NCBI RefSeq assembly: GCF_000336635.1
Contig: NZ_AOLY01000040.1
Coordinates: 140,577 to 204,576 of the forward strand
Length of the DNA stretch: 64,000 nt
Source of the DNA: Haloarcula japonica DSM 6131
Lineage (GTDB): Archaea; Halobacteriota; Halobacteria; Halobacteriales; Haloarculaceae
Reading direction: 5' to 3'
The notes beneath the pieces are model-generated. The model searched no databases and was not told where the DNA came from. It saw nothing but the letters and a program-made list of their open reading frames with translations. The translations under genes were made by a program, and so were the position numbers. Of the stretch, positions 18,843-27,123 are shown piece by piece (position 1 is the stretch's first letter; each line of letters begins with the position of its first letter).

Positions 18843-18996
18843 AGCGTATTCCGTCAACAAAACGAGGTGCTTCAAGTCTTAATAGCGTTTCGGTCACCCA
18901 CGTCCACAGGCCGGTCTAGTCATCCGTGGCCCGGGTTCGGTGCACGGGAGGTCCGCAACCCGTACTTTCTTGTACTATCTCTACCGATTTTCTGAC

Positions 18997-20106
18997 ATGC
19001 CTGCGAAAATTGGCTACGTTGGCGTCGATCATCACCACCGTGACCCCTACTTTTCCGTTGCGAGCGGTCTGGACCTCGACGTGACTGCCGTCTGTGAACC
19101 CGGCCGCCGCGTCGACGTCGAGAACCTCACCGCGATGGACGAGCGACCGGACGAGGTGACGACGGAGGGCCAGAACGTCTCGGATCTCGTCGCCGGCGCG
19201 TCCGTGTACGAAGACCCACATCGCCTGGTGGCCGAAGCGGATATCGATGTCGTCTGGATCACGTATCGGAGTGACGAAACGCCGGCCATCGTTTCGAGCG
19301 CCGTCGACGAGGGCGTTCACGTCGTCAGCGAGAAACCGATTGGACGGACCGCTGCGGACCTCGAGTCCATCGCCACGCGGGCGAACGAACGGGGCGTGAC
19401 CGTCGCACCGACGATGTACTACCGGAAGAACCCGGTCGCGATGGACCTCCGCGAGCGCGTCCAGAACGGCTTTTTTGGCGACATCTGGACCGTCGAAGGT
19501 CGATTCAACGCAAGTCAACTGTCCTACCGCGACACCACGCACTACATCTACGACTACGAGACGAGTCGCGGCGGCGCGCTCCAGTGGGTCGGTCCCCACT
19601 GGATCGACATGATGCCGTGGATCCTCGACGACCCCATTGACCGGGTCAACGCTCAGTTCCACGAAGCGGCGGACGACCCCCACGCTGACGTCGACCTCGG
19701 TGGCGTCGTGCAGTTCGAAACCGAGGGGGGCACGCTCGGCACGTACCACTCTGGCTACTACCTAAGCGACCGCGGGAAAGACACGCACTTCGGTCTGTAC
19801 GGGAAAGAAGGGCAGGCTCTCACGCCGGTTCATCACGACGCGCTCCAGCACGAGCCGACCATTCCGCTCGAACTGACGTCCGAGGACCCCGAATGGTCCG
19901 CTGCGCCCACGCGAACAATCGAGTACGAGTTCACATACGACCGGTTCCCGGCGTGGGGCGACTTCGTCTACGACTACTTCCAGGCCTTTTTTGAAGGCTA
20001 CGAGACCGGAGACGTGCCGGCGACTGTCGACGACGCGGTCCAGTTACTCCGGGTCCTCGACGCGGCGTACGAGTCGGCCGAACGCGACGCCTGGGCCGAT
20101 GTCTAA
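18997..20106 (+). CDS. Gfo/Idh/MocA-family oxidoreductase (second)
   Basis: 369 residues from the ATG at 18997 (MPAKIGYVGVDHHH). The N-terminal dinucleotide fold is atypical (GYVGVDHHHRDPY); the EKP motif VHVVSEKPIGRTAADL is near residue 108 and the active-site His helix GPHWIDMMPWI near 205. C-terminal sheet with QFHEAADDPHADVD and QFETEGGTLGTYHSGYY. Predicted NAD(P)-dependent oxidoreductase on a sugar-like substrate in the cytoplasm. It precedes the IclR gene by 151 bases, and an IclR-type palindrome lies between them. Substrate unknown. Confidence 0.86.
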   Translation: MPAKIGYVGVDHHHRDPYFSVASGLDLDVTAVCEPGRRVDVENLTAMDERPDEVTTEGQNVSDLVAGASVYEDPHRLVAEADIDVVWITYRSDETPAIVSSAVDEGVHVVSEKPIGRTAADLESIATRANERGVTVAPTMYYRKNPVAMDLRERVQNGFFGDIWTVEGRFNASQLSYRDTTHYIYDYETSRGGALQWVGPHWIDMMPWILDDPIDRVNAQFHEAADDPHADVDLGGVVQFETEGGTLGTYHSGYYLSDRGKDTHFGLYGKEGQALTPVHHDALQHEPTIPLELTSEDPEWSAAPTRTIEYEFTYDRFPAWGDFVYDYFQAFFEGYETGDVPATVDDAVQLLRVLDAAYESAERDAWADV

Positions 20107-20210
20107 AGCGCTGCTTCAGGGGAGGAATACGGAAAACGAGTCGTCAAAGCGAGCGGCGCGTCTGCGACCCGGACTCGTCACCGCCTATTGACTGCAGTGA
20201 CCGGCACTGT

Positions 20211-20227
20211 GTTCGAATATCCCGAAC
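20211..20227. promoter_or_regulatory. Candidate IclR operator GTTCG-N7-CGAAC (site 1)
   Basis: Perfect 5-bp arms with a 7-base spacer (AATATCC), 30 bases before the ATG of the IclR gene at 20258, so it overlaps or abuts its core promoter. The same 5-7-5 pattern recurs at 21076-21092 and, with one mismatch, at 21181-21197 on the other side of the gene. This suggests autoregulation plus control of the importer operon. Confidence 0.62.
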
Positions 20228-20257
20228 TTTATACTAAGCGGTCCCCATAACAAGCAT

Positions 20258-21025
20258 ATGGACCGCGACACTGGATCGAAAACCCTGCAGACTACGGCGA
20301 CGTCCATTGAGATTCTGGAGCTCCTCGAGGAAGTCGACGGGGCCGGCGTCAGCGCTGTCGCTGAGCGGATGGACCTCCCCAAGAGTACCGTCCACGGACA
20401 CCTCGCTACCCTGGAAACGAAGCAGTTCGTCGTCAAACGCGGCGATGTGTACTACCTCGGCCCGGAACTGCTCCGCTTGGGCAACCAGGTTCGGACCCGC
20501 AAGGAGGGTTTCATCCTCGCCCGGGAGTACACCGAGCGTCTCTTCGACGAGGTCGGCTTCCGCACGACGTTCGCAGTCGAGATGGGCGGTCAGGCCGTCT
20601 TCATTCACACTGCGTCGGGCAATAAGATGGGGTGGGCACACGAGCGACTCGGCAACAGACTCTACCTCCACAACACGGCTATCGGGAAGGCGATGCTGGC
20701 GGCCATGCCTCGAATGCGAGTCGAACAGATCCTCGACAACTGGGGGATGCCACAGGAGACTGATCACACCATCACCGACCGGGACGAACTGTTCGCAGAA
20801 CTCGAGCAGATACGCGAGCAGGGCTACGCCGTCAACCACGAGGAGAATATAAAGGATCTGTACGCTATCGGCGTCGCGGCGACGGAGCAGTCCGGGTCCG
20901 TCATCGGCGGATTCAGCATCACCGGCCCGAAACACTCCTTCTCGGACCCGGCCCGAGAACGACAGTTGGCTGACGTCCTCACGGAACAGGTCAACGAGTA
21001 CGAACTCGAACTCTCTCTCGCCTGA
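20258..21025 (+). CDS. IclR-family transcriptional regulator (of the SsuABC-like island)
   Basis: 255 residues. N-terminal winged HTH (residues 15-75): TSIEILELLEEVDGAGVSAVAERMDLPKSTVHGHLATLE. C-terminal IclR effector domain (about 85-250) with LYLHNTAIGKAMLAAMP and the closing GGFSITGPKHSF stretch. These regulators bind small-molecule metabolites and act as repressors or activators at inverted repeats. It lies between two oxidoreductase genes and the importer operon, with GTTCG-N7-CGAAC palindromes on both sides. It is one of three IclR paralogues in the window and is the most divergent of them. Confidence 0.93.
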   Translation: MDRDTGSKTLQTTATSIEILELLEEVDGAGVSAVAERMDLPKSTVHGHLATLETKQFVVKRGDVYYLGPELLRLGNQVRTRKEGFILAREYTERLFDEVGFRTTFAVEMGGQAVFIHTASGNKMGWAHERLGNRLYLHNTAIGKAMLAAMPRMRVEQILDNWGMPQETDHTITDRDELFAELEQIREQGYAVNHEENIKDLYAIGVAATEQSGSVIGGFSITGPKHSFSDPARERQLADVLTEQVNEYELELSLA

Positions 21026-21075
21026 TTCTCCGGCGCTCAGAACCGGACGCGGCGGTCGCGCGATCAATACTGTTC

Positions 21076-21092
21076 GTTCGATCCTCACGAAC
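21076..21092. promoter_or_regulatory. Candidate IclR operator GTTCG-N7-CGAAC (site 2)
   Basis: Perfect 5-7-5 dyad (spacer ATCCTCA), 51 bases after the IclR stop codon. The arms are identical to site 1 at 20211. Confidence 0.6.
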
Positions 21093-21170
21093 ATTAAGAC
21101 AACAGTAAGTGGATAACGGGTGTACATATGTTATTATGTATTCTCTGACCCTCTATCTGCGCATTCTTCA

Positions 21171-21197
21171 CGAAATATAATTTCGATATATGCGAAC
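21171..21197. promoter_or_regulatory. Overlapping dyads incl. IclR-type site 3
   Basis: TTTCG-ATATATG-CGAAC at 21181-21197 (one arm mismatch against sites 1 and 2) shares its left arm with a perfect CGAAAT-ATA-ATTTCG repeat at 21171-21185. Such interlocking dyads fit cooperative binding of regulator dimers. Confidence 0.52.
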
Positions 21198-21412
21198 ATT
21201 ATACGTATCTTCCTGAGTCGACGCCCTCGCTGCCCTGACCGAGGCGATGCCCTGTGGTTTGGCGAACCGGTTGCGCGATGATGTTTGTGATTGGCGGGAT
21301 TCGGGACGGATCGCTAGGACACCAATAGGCCTCGGCTATCAAGCACCCGAAGATAGCGTGAACCGCCCGCTTCCGGCGTGAACGGGTGAGTTCTGCGCTG
21401 TGGCCATATGTG

Positions 21413-21426
21413 AAATATCGATATTT
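21413..21426. promoter_or_regulatory. Perfect 14-bp palindrome in the importer promoter
   Basis: AAATATCGATATTT, followed by AATTAAC; it ends 24 bases before the ATG at 21451. It overlaps the TATA-box position expected for a leaderless or short-leader transcript, so bound protein would block or position the transcription machinery. Confidence 0.5.
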
Positions 21427-21450
21427 AATTAACAACAATACTTATGTAAT

Positions 21451-22755
21451 ATGAGTGAATCATTCTACTATATGCCTGATCGAGAACCAACTGCATCCGA
21501 AGAACGAATTATCGACGACCTAGACGCCGTATTACCGGGCGAAGTCGACCGACGAAAGTTCCTGCACGGCACCGCCGCGACCATTGGCGCGGCGATGTTC
21601 GCCGGGTGTTCTGGTGACGGCGGCGGTGGCGGTGACGGCAACAGCGGGGGAAGCACACCGACAGAGGCCTCCGGCGACGGTGGGAGCACATCGACCGAGG
21701 CGAACGGCTTCATGGACGAGACGGAGGCCGTCTTCACGACACCCTGGAAGATAGAGCCGTCGTGGGGTCACACGCACGTTGCCGAAGGTCGAGGGTACTG
21801 GGAGGATGCCGGCGTCCCGAACATCGATGGCGTCCGCGGGAACGGCTCGGACACCGAATCCCAGAACATCGGCACCGGTAACAAGCCGATGGGCATCGCG
21901 TCGATGACAACGGCACTCAGCGTGTATCCAGAGACGGACAACACCGAAGCGCTGGACATGAGCATGGTCGGTCTCGCCCGTGGGCGGCCACTCCTCTCGC
22001 TCATCTGGCGCAAGGATATGATGGAGGACCGTGGCGACATCGCTGGCAAGACGATCCTCGCTGCATCCGGGTTCGCCGCGGCGACGATCCAGGTTTACCC
22101 GAACCTCGTCGGCGTTGACCCGAGCGACGTGACGCTCCAAGAGGGGACCGAAGAGGTCGCCGCGCCGCGGCTCGCCAACGGCGAAGTCGCCGCAGTCTGG
22201 GGTTCCATTGACCTCCTACCCGTCTATCAGGAAGAGGTCGACGCAGAACTCGGCGTCACCCCACTGACGGCCTTCGGCGGCTTCCCCGGTTTCCCCATCT
22301 GGGTGAACAACAGCTGGTACGAAAACAAGGGGAACGCGCCAGAGTTCATGGGTCAGGTCATGACAGGCTATTTCAAGGCCATGAAGTGGGGGCTGCTCAA
22401 CCAGTCGGCGTTCCTCGACTACCTCAAGAACGAGGTCAATCAGAATCTCCAGACCTGGACGGAAGAGGAACTCACGGGCCAACACGAGGTGAACTGCGCC
22501 CAGGCCGTCACGCTCGATATGAAAGACGAGGGCCTCGGCTACTTCACCGAGGACGGCGTCGCCAACGTGCTTGAGAACGCCGGACCGGCGCTCGTCGACA
22601 ACCCCGACGCGCTCCCGTCCGCGAGCGAGATGGTCATCTCGGAACCCTGGGAGAACACCGAGAAGGTCACCTTCACCGACGAAGAATGGAATCAGCTCGG
22701 AGAGACAGCCGGTATGGTCTGGGACCTGTTCGAAGAGGCGGAGTCCGGCAACTGA
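21451..22755 (+). CDS. ABC transporter substrate-binding lipoprotein (SsuA/TauA/NMT1-type)
   Basis: 434 residues. Tat/lipoprotein signal: DRRKFLHGTAATIGAAMFAGC, with the lipobox Cys at about residue 52. A Gly/Ser/Thr-rich linker follows, then a type-II binding fold with the NMT1-like sequence GIASMTTALSVYP (about 150) and GKTILAASGFAAATIQVYPNLVGVDPSDVTL (about 200-230). The family binds small organic solutes (sulfonates, aromatic acids, pyrimidine or thiamine precursors). It is the first gene of an importer with one ATPase and two permeases. The genes around (oxidoreductases, amidohydrolase) suggest a cyclic or aromatic carboxylate. Ligand unknown. Confidence 0.88.
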   Translation: MSESFYYMPDREPTASEERIIDDLDAVLPGEVDRRKFLHGTAATIGAAMFAGCSGDGGGGGDGNSGGSTPTEASGDGGSTSTEANGFMDETEAVFTTPWKIEPSWGHTHVAEGRGYWEDAGVPNIDGVRGNGSDTESQNIGTGNKPMGIASMTTALSVYPETDNTEALDMSMVGLARGRPLLSLIWRKDMMEDRGDIAGKTILAASGFAAATIQVYPNLVGVDPSDVTLQEGTEEVAAPRLANGEVAAVWGSIDLLPVYQEEVDAELGVTPLTAFGGFPGFPIWVNNSWYENKGNAPEFMGQVMTGYFKAMKWGLLNQSAFLDYLKNEVNQNLQTWTEEELTGQHEVNCAQAVTLDMKDEGLGYFTEDGVANVLENAGPALVDNPDALPSASEMVISEPWENTEKVTFTDEEWNQLGETAGMVWDLFEEAESGN

Positions 22756-22815
22756 GGGCTCAGCTACGGGCCGACCTTCGCACGGAAGGGGTCGTCAACC
22801 CACCCTTCCCCCTCT

Positions 22816-22832
22816 TCGATGCGGTGCATCGA
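22816..22832 (+). repeat. Hairpin between binding-protein gene and the rest of the operon
   Basis: TCGATGC-GGT-GCATCGA: a 7-bp stem with a 3-base loop, 60 bases after the binding-protein stop. Hairpins at this position often protect the 5' transcript or attenuate read-through, so the binding protein is made in excess over the membrane parts. No T-run follows. Confidence 0.45.
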
Positions 22833-22936
22833 TGAGCGATTCGATGGCGGAACTGTGACGTGACGGCGAACAGCACCCGATTTACCGAATCCTCCCGGCG
22901 CTAGCGAGACATCGTAGGGGGATGGGCCGGAAACAA

Positions 22937-22957
22937 GTAACTCTACTGAACAGTTAC
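22937..22957. promoter_or_regulatory. Inverted repeat before the ATPase gene
   Basis: GTAACT, 9-base spacer, AGTTAC. It lies 35 bases upstream of the ATPase ATG at 22993 and just before a TTTATG TATA-like stretch, so the ATPase-permease genes may have their own promoter in addition to read-through. Confidence 0.4.
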
Positions 22958-22992
22958 GTTTATGTGGCACGGAAAAGCACCAACAAATAGTA

Positions 22993-23838
22993 ATGAATAA
23001 TAAGATAGAACAGCAATCCAGAACCGACGACACCGAGTCCGTGGATTATACGATTTCGTTCGATAGCGTCGACAAAGTCTATGGTGCGGATACCGTCGCA
23101 GAGGAGTCCGTGGTCGCGTTGGAGGACATCGATCTGGACGTGGAACGCGGGGAGTTCGTGTCGGTCGTTGGCCCCTCCGGCTGCGGGAAGACGACACTGT
23201 TACACATGGCCGCAGGCATCCTCGACGCGACGGACGGCTCAGTCCAGATAAACGGTGTCGACGTCCAGAGCCCCCAGCACGAGCGCAAGGAAGTCGGTCT
23301 CGTCTTCCAGCATCCGGTCGCTCTGGAGTGGCGGACAGTCCGGAAGAACATCATGCTCCCCGTCCAGATCCTGACGGAGAACGGCGCTATCGACAAGGAC
23401 ATGAGTTACTACGAGGACCGGGCCGACGAACTCCTCTCACTCGTCGGGCTGGAAGGATTCGGTGACTCCTACCCCAACGAACTGTCCGGCGGGATGCAAC
23501 AGCGGGTCACCATCAGCCAGTCGCTGATCTACAATCCGTCAGTGCTCCTGATGGATGAGCCGTTCGGGTCGCTGGACGCGATGACGAAGGACGAACTCAA
23601 CCTCGAACTGCTCCGAATCTGGCGCGAGACGGAGAAGACAATCCTGTTCATCACCCACGACCTGGATGAGGCGGTGTTCCTCTCCGACCGGGTCGTCGTG
23701 CTTTCGCCACGTCCGGGAGAAGTTGCGGACGTCATCGATATCGACCTCGACAGGCCCAGAGACGAGGACACGCGAGGTACCACCCGATTCGTCGAACTGT
23801 CCGCCGAACTCCACAAGCACTTCAAGAGCCTGCAATGA
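22993..23838 (+). CDS. ABC transporter ATPase, SsuB/TauB-type
   Basis: 281 residues. Walker A GPSGCGKTTLL near residue 58, Q-loop LVFQHPVALEW, signature LSGGMQQRV near 160, Walker B VLLMDEPFGSLDAMTK near 180, H-loop ILFITHDLDEAVFLSDRV. The short C-terminus without TOBE domain and the DEAVFLSDRVVVLSPRPG stretch are typical for the nitrate/sulfonate/taurine group. It energises the two downstream permeases; the stop overlaps the next start by 4 bases. Confidence 0.92.
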   Translation: MNNKIEQQSRTDDTESVDYTISFDSVDKVYGADTVAEESVVALEDIDLDVERGEFVSVVGPSGCGKTTLLHMAAGILDATDGSVQINGVDVQSPQHERKEVGLVFQHPVALEWRTVRKNIMLPVQILTENGAIDKDMSYYEDRADELLSLVGLEGFGDSYPNELSGGMQQRVTISQSLIYNPSVLLMDEPFGSLDAMTKDELNLELLRIWRETEKTILFITHDLDEAVFLSDRVVVLSPRPGEVADVIDIDLDRPRDEDTRGTTRFVELSAELHKHFKSLQ

Positions 23839-24683
23839 TCGGGAGCGCCGTGCGAAAACTGGGCGACGGGATTTCCGGCGGCGGCCGGTTTAGCATTGAC
23901 AGCGACAGAATCACCCGCTGGACGCTCTCCGCGTTCGGCCTCGTCCTGCTGATCGCGTTCTGGGAAGCGGTTACGACGGTCCTGTCGCTCAACCCGAAGT
24001 ACTTCCCCGGGCCGATGGGCGTGGTGACCGAACTCATTCGCATCTGGCCGGCTATCGTCGCTGCTCTGCCGAACACGCTCTCGGCCGCGTTGGTCGGGTA
24101 CCTGCTGGCGCTCACGCTCTCTATCGTCATCGCGATTCCGCTCGTCGCGAGCGACCGCCTCCTGAACGCGCTGATGCCGTTCATCATCGGAACGAACACC
24201 GTCCCGCGTATCGCGATGACCCCGCTCGTGATCTACTGGGTTAGCTTCTACAGCGTCTCGATGCTCTACCTCGCGAACTACGTGATGGCGGTCTGGGTCG
24301 CGTTCTTCCCGATGCTGATCGCCGCCATCGACGGGTTCAGAAGCATCGACGAGGACACCGAGAACATGCTCGAGGTGTACGGCGCGACGACCTGGCAGGA
24401 GTTCAAGTACGTTCGGTTCAAGAACGGCCTTCCGTTCATCTTCGACGGCATGAAAATCGGATTCGTTCTGGCGATGATCGGAGCGGTCGTCGGCGAGTTC
24501 GTCAGCGGGACCTTCGGTATCGGCTCGCAGGCCGCCTCGGCCATCGGCCGGACGAGCATCGCGCGGGCGTTCGCTATCGTCCTCGTGCTTGGGCTGATCA
24601 GCACTGGTGTGGTCCTGATTGTCTACCTGATCGAGAGCAAGATGATCTTCTGGCGCGAATCGTCGATTATGGGGGCCGAATAA
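23835..24683 (+). CDS. ABC transporter permease, SsuC/TauC-type (first)
   Basis: 282 residues, about six transmembrane segments, the first at residues 34-54 (LSAFGLVLLIAFWEAVTTVL). The EAA-type loop is EVYGATTWQEFKYVRFKNGLPFIFDGMKIG at about 175-205, with the family hallmark FDGMKIGFVLAMIGAVVGEFV. Overlaps the ATPase gene by ATGA and is followed after 1 base by a paralogous permease. The two probably form a heterodimeric channel, as in NMT1-type importers of this kind. Confidence 0.9.
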   Translation: MIGSAVRKLGDGISGGGRFSIDSDRITRWTLSAFGLVLLIAFWEAVTTVLSLNPKYFPGPMGVVTELIRIWPAIVAALPNTLSAALVGYLLALTLSIVIAIPLVASDRLLNALMPFIIGTNTVPRIAMTPLVIYWVSFYSVSMLYLANYVMAVWVAFFPMLIAAIDGFRSIDEDTENMLEVYGATTWQEFKYVRFKNGLPFIFDGMKIGFVLAMIGAVVGEFVSGTFGIGSQAASAIGRTSIARAFAIVLVLGLISTGVVLIVYLIESKMIFWRESSIMGAE

Positions 24684-24684
24684 C

Positions 24685-25557
24685 ATGTCGGCACTCTCCG
24701 AACGGCGGCTCGCGCTGGCGAAACGGTGGATCAAGCGTCAGTTCCCGACGCTGGTTACGGGCATCCTGTTCATCGTCCTCTGGGAGGGCATCGCACGCGT
24801 CATCGGCAACAACCGCATCGTCGCTGACATCGGGTACACGGTTAGTTCACTGCAGGCGCGGGCCGACACCATCGTCGTGCGTGTCTCAGAGACGTTTTCC
24901 TCGGTCGTGGTCGCCTTCATCCTGGCAGTGGCACTGGGCGTCCTCCTCGGCGTGATCATTGCCGAAATATACACGCTGCGACAGATGACGATGCCCCTCA
25001 TAATCTTCGCATACGCCGTCCCGCACCCGGTGCTCGCGCCGATGTTCATTATCTGGTTCCTCGTCGGTGGCAGCTTCACGCTGTTTACGTTCACCGGGCC
25101 ATCGGCGTACATCTTCCCGGCCATGACCGCCGCCGATGCGCAGATAGCCATTGGCATCAACGGGGTCAGCACGTTCGGTGCCTGGGTCGGCTTCTTCCCG
25201 GTGTTCATCAGCACCATAACCGGAATGAACGAACTTGAGGAGCGCTACCAGCACCTCGGAACGGTACTCGGTGCGAGCCGCTGGCAGATGGTGAAGTACT
25301 TCCGGTTCTGGCGGGCCCTGCCCAACATCGCGAGTAGCATCAAATCGACGGTGCAACTCTCTATTGTTGGCGTCATCGTTGCCGAATTCATCGCCTCGTC
25401 GTCGGGTATCGGCTACCAGATCATCTTGGCTTGGAAGACCGGTGACCTGGGCTACATGTTCGGTGTCGTCCTGGTCATCATGCTGGTCTCGTACACGTTC
25501 TTCCAGCTCGCAGTCTGGACCGTGAAGTACGTGACCCCGCCGGGGTCAGTCACCTGA
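24685..25557 (+). CDS. ABC transporter permease, SsuC/TauC-type (second)
   Basis: 290 residues with about six hydrophobic segments and the permease loop GTVLGASRWQMVKYFRFWRALPNIASSIKSTVQLS near residues 190-225, then VGVIVAEFIASSSGIGYQI. It is paralogous to the preceding gene but clearly distinct, supporting a heterodimer rather than a recent duplicate. Last transporter gene of the operon; an amidohydrolase gene follows after 112 bases with its own TATA-like box. Confidence 0.9.
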   Translation: MSALSERRLALAKRWIKRQFPTLVTGILFIVLWEGIARVIGNNRIVADIGYTVSSLQARADTIVVRVSETFSSVVVAFILAVALGVLLGVIIAEIYTLRQMTMPLIIFAYAVPHPVLAPMFIIWFLVGGSFTLFTFTGPSAYIFPAMTAADAQIAIGINGVSTFGAWVGFFPVFISTITGMNELEERYQHLGTVLGASRWQMVKYFRFWRALPNIASSIKSTVQLSIVGVIVAEFIASSSGIGYQIILAWKTGDLGYMFGVVLVIMLVSYTFFQLAVWTVKYVTPPGSVT

Positions 25558-25669
25558 CGCTCCGGCGGACCGCCTACTCCCCTCGTTGAAATCTCTCCGC
25601 GAAGTCACCAGAGACCTGCTGGCCGCTACGTGGGGAACCTTTAGGCCGATTCGGGCCGATCATGGACGT

Positions 25670-26680
25670 ATGCGTATCGACGTACACAACCACTACCTGC
25701 CGGAACCGTTCGTTGACCTCTTACTGGACATGGACACTCCAGTGGGACTCGAGACAGACGGGGACCGGCTGTATATGCGCCACCAGTTCTCCGGGACGGC
25801 GAGCGTCGCGTCCGGGAACCGCATCCCGGTCAACGAGGGGTTCGTGGACATAGACGCCCGCATCACGTGGATGGACGAGTATGATATCGACCGGACGCTC
25901 GTTTCCGTCTCGACGCCGAACCCGCTGGCCTCGGCGTTCACGACCGACCAGTCGACGCGGCTTGTCCGTGCCATCAACGACGGTTTCGCGGACGCGGCGG
26001 CGACCTCCTCGGACCGCCTCACCGGGCTGGGCATGCTCCCGCTTCGAGAGCCAGAGGCAGCCAGGGCGGAGGTCAATCGCATCGCCGACGACCCGGGCCT
26101 CTGTGGCGTCGCGCTACCGACCGCACTCCCCGATGGCAAACTCTCCGCCCCCGAACTGAAGCCCGTCTTCGACGCCATCGATGACCACGACCTGACGGCG
26201 TTCATTCACCCGCACGGTAACCGGCTCAGCGAGATACTCGACGAGAACGAATCCTTCCTCAATCCGCTCGTCGTTTTCCCGACGGATACGACGCTCCAGG
26301 TCGCTCGGCTTATCTACGACGGCTTCTTCGACGACCACGATTTCGATGTCGTCCTCTCGCATATGGGCGGTGCCTTGCTCCACCTTGCCGGGCGACTCGA
26401 CCGGGGACGGCGGGAGATAGACGACCCCGCTGCGCGGCCCGACCGACCCATCGTCGAGTACCTGGAGGAGTTCTACTACGACACCATTTCCTTCCACCAG
26501 CCCGCCTTCAACGCGGCGGTCGAAACGGTCGGCGTCGACCACTTCGTGTTCGGGACAGACTACCCGTTCGATGAGGAAGACGTGGACACGGCGCTGGCCG
26601 ACATCAACGCCGTCGTCCCGGACGGGGCGGACCGGGAGCGCGTGATGGGAACTACTGCGGCGGACTTGTTTGACCTGTAA
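25670..26680 (+). CDS. Amidohydrolase-2 family protein (ACMSD/decarboxylase-like)
   Basis: 336 residues from the ATG at 25670 (MRIDVHNHYLP), which gives the canonical N-terminal metal motif DxHNH; a TTTAGG box about 28 bases upstream supports a leaderless start. Further metal/active-site elements: FIHPHGN at about 180, SHMGGALLHLAGRLDRG at about 225-240 and VFGTDYPFDEE near 290. Members include aminocarboxymuconate-semialdehyde, resorcylate and carboxyvanillate decarboxylases, as well as hydrolases. Downstream of an NMT1-type importer it may act on the imported carboxylic acid. The exact reaction cannot be read. Confidence 0.86.
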   Translation: MRIDVHNHYLPEPFVDLLLDMDTPVGLETDGDRLYMRHQFSGTASVASGNRIPVNEGFVDIDARITWMDEYDIDRTLVSVSTPNPLASAFTTDQSTRLVRAINDGFADAAATSSDRLTGLGMLPLREPEAARAEVNRIADDPGLCGVALPTALPDGKLSAPELKPVFDAIDDHDLTAFIHPHGNRLSEILDENESFLNPLVVFPTDTTLQVARLIYDGFFDDHDFDVVLSHMGGALLHLAGRLDRGRREIDDPAARPDRPIVEYLEEFYYDTISFHQPAFNAAVETVGVDHFVFGTDYPFDEEDVDTALADINAVVPDGADRERVMGTTAADLFDL

Positions 26681-27123
26681 GCGCGGCCGTATCGGGCACG
26701 GATGGTTTTGGGAGCGCACGACATACCGGGGCGTGTAGGTGATCTTGGTACTGTTGTTCGAACCCTGCGGGATGGTTTGAACTAGTCAGCTATAGAAACA
26801 GCCATAACGTAGGCCTATACAAGCTATACTATCCTAATCTATAAAACCTAGTTATGAACATAAACGTGGTGTTTATAAATACTATATGTAGGATACCTAT
26901 ATGTAATTCGATTTTATTAATTTATACCATCTATATTAGATCTATTATGGCCAAATATAATATCAAATGCTACTTATATAAACACATATAGTAGCTTTTA
27001 GAATCTAATAGCGTAGACAGTCCGGGATTCGAACCACAATCTGTGCGGCCGTTCACCACCGAAAGCGTCCTCCGGACACATACTTTTTTAATAATACGGC
27101 TGGCAGTCTGATATAGCGATCAG
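26681..27123. other. AT-rich gene-free region before the GH105 gene
   Basis: No gene found. From about 26790 to 27010 the DNA is much AT-richer than anything nearby (long runs of TATA-like sequence). A good TATA box, TTTTTTAATAA at 27084-27094, lies 30 bases before the ATG at 27124 and marks a leaderless promoter for the GH105 gene. Confidence 0.6.

Larger units (their letters stand above)
21026..21450. other. Regulatory region upstream of the SsuABC-like importer
   Basis: No gene supported. This 425-base, partly AT-rich region carries two IclR-type palindromes (21076, 21181), an overlapping CGAAAT-ATA-ATTTCG inverted repeat (21171-21185), and a 14-base perfect palindrome (21413-21426) right before the importer gene. 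It is unusually long and rich in dyads for a single promoter. Confidence 0.55.

Noticed and set aside
21199..21438. 79-codon minus-strand frame upstream of the importer.
   Set aside because: Basic and motif-free, with no plausible start site; the region is better explained as regulatory DNA.
23529..24734. 401-codon minus-strand frame over the SsuB/SsuC-like genes.
   Set aside because: Composition (Asp/Arg/His repeats) is typical of the complement of GC-rich haloarchaeal genes; the sense genes are unmistakable.
27020..27032. tRNA 3' end (GGGATTCGAACC resembles the complement of a T-arm).
   Set aside because: The flanking bases do not form a 5-bp T-stem and no acceptor or anticodon arms can be folded around it.
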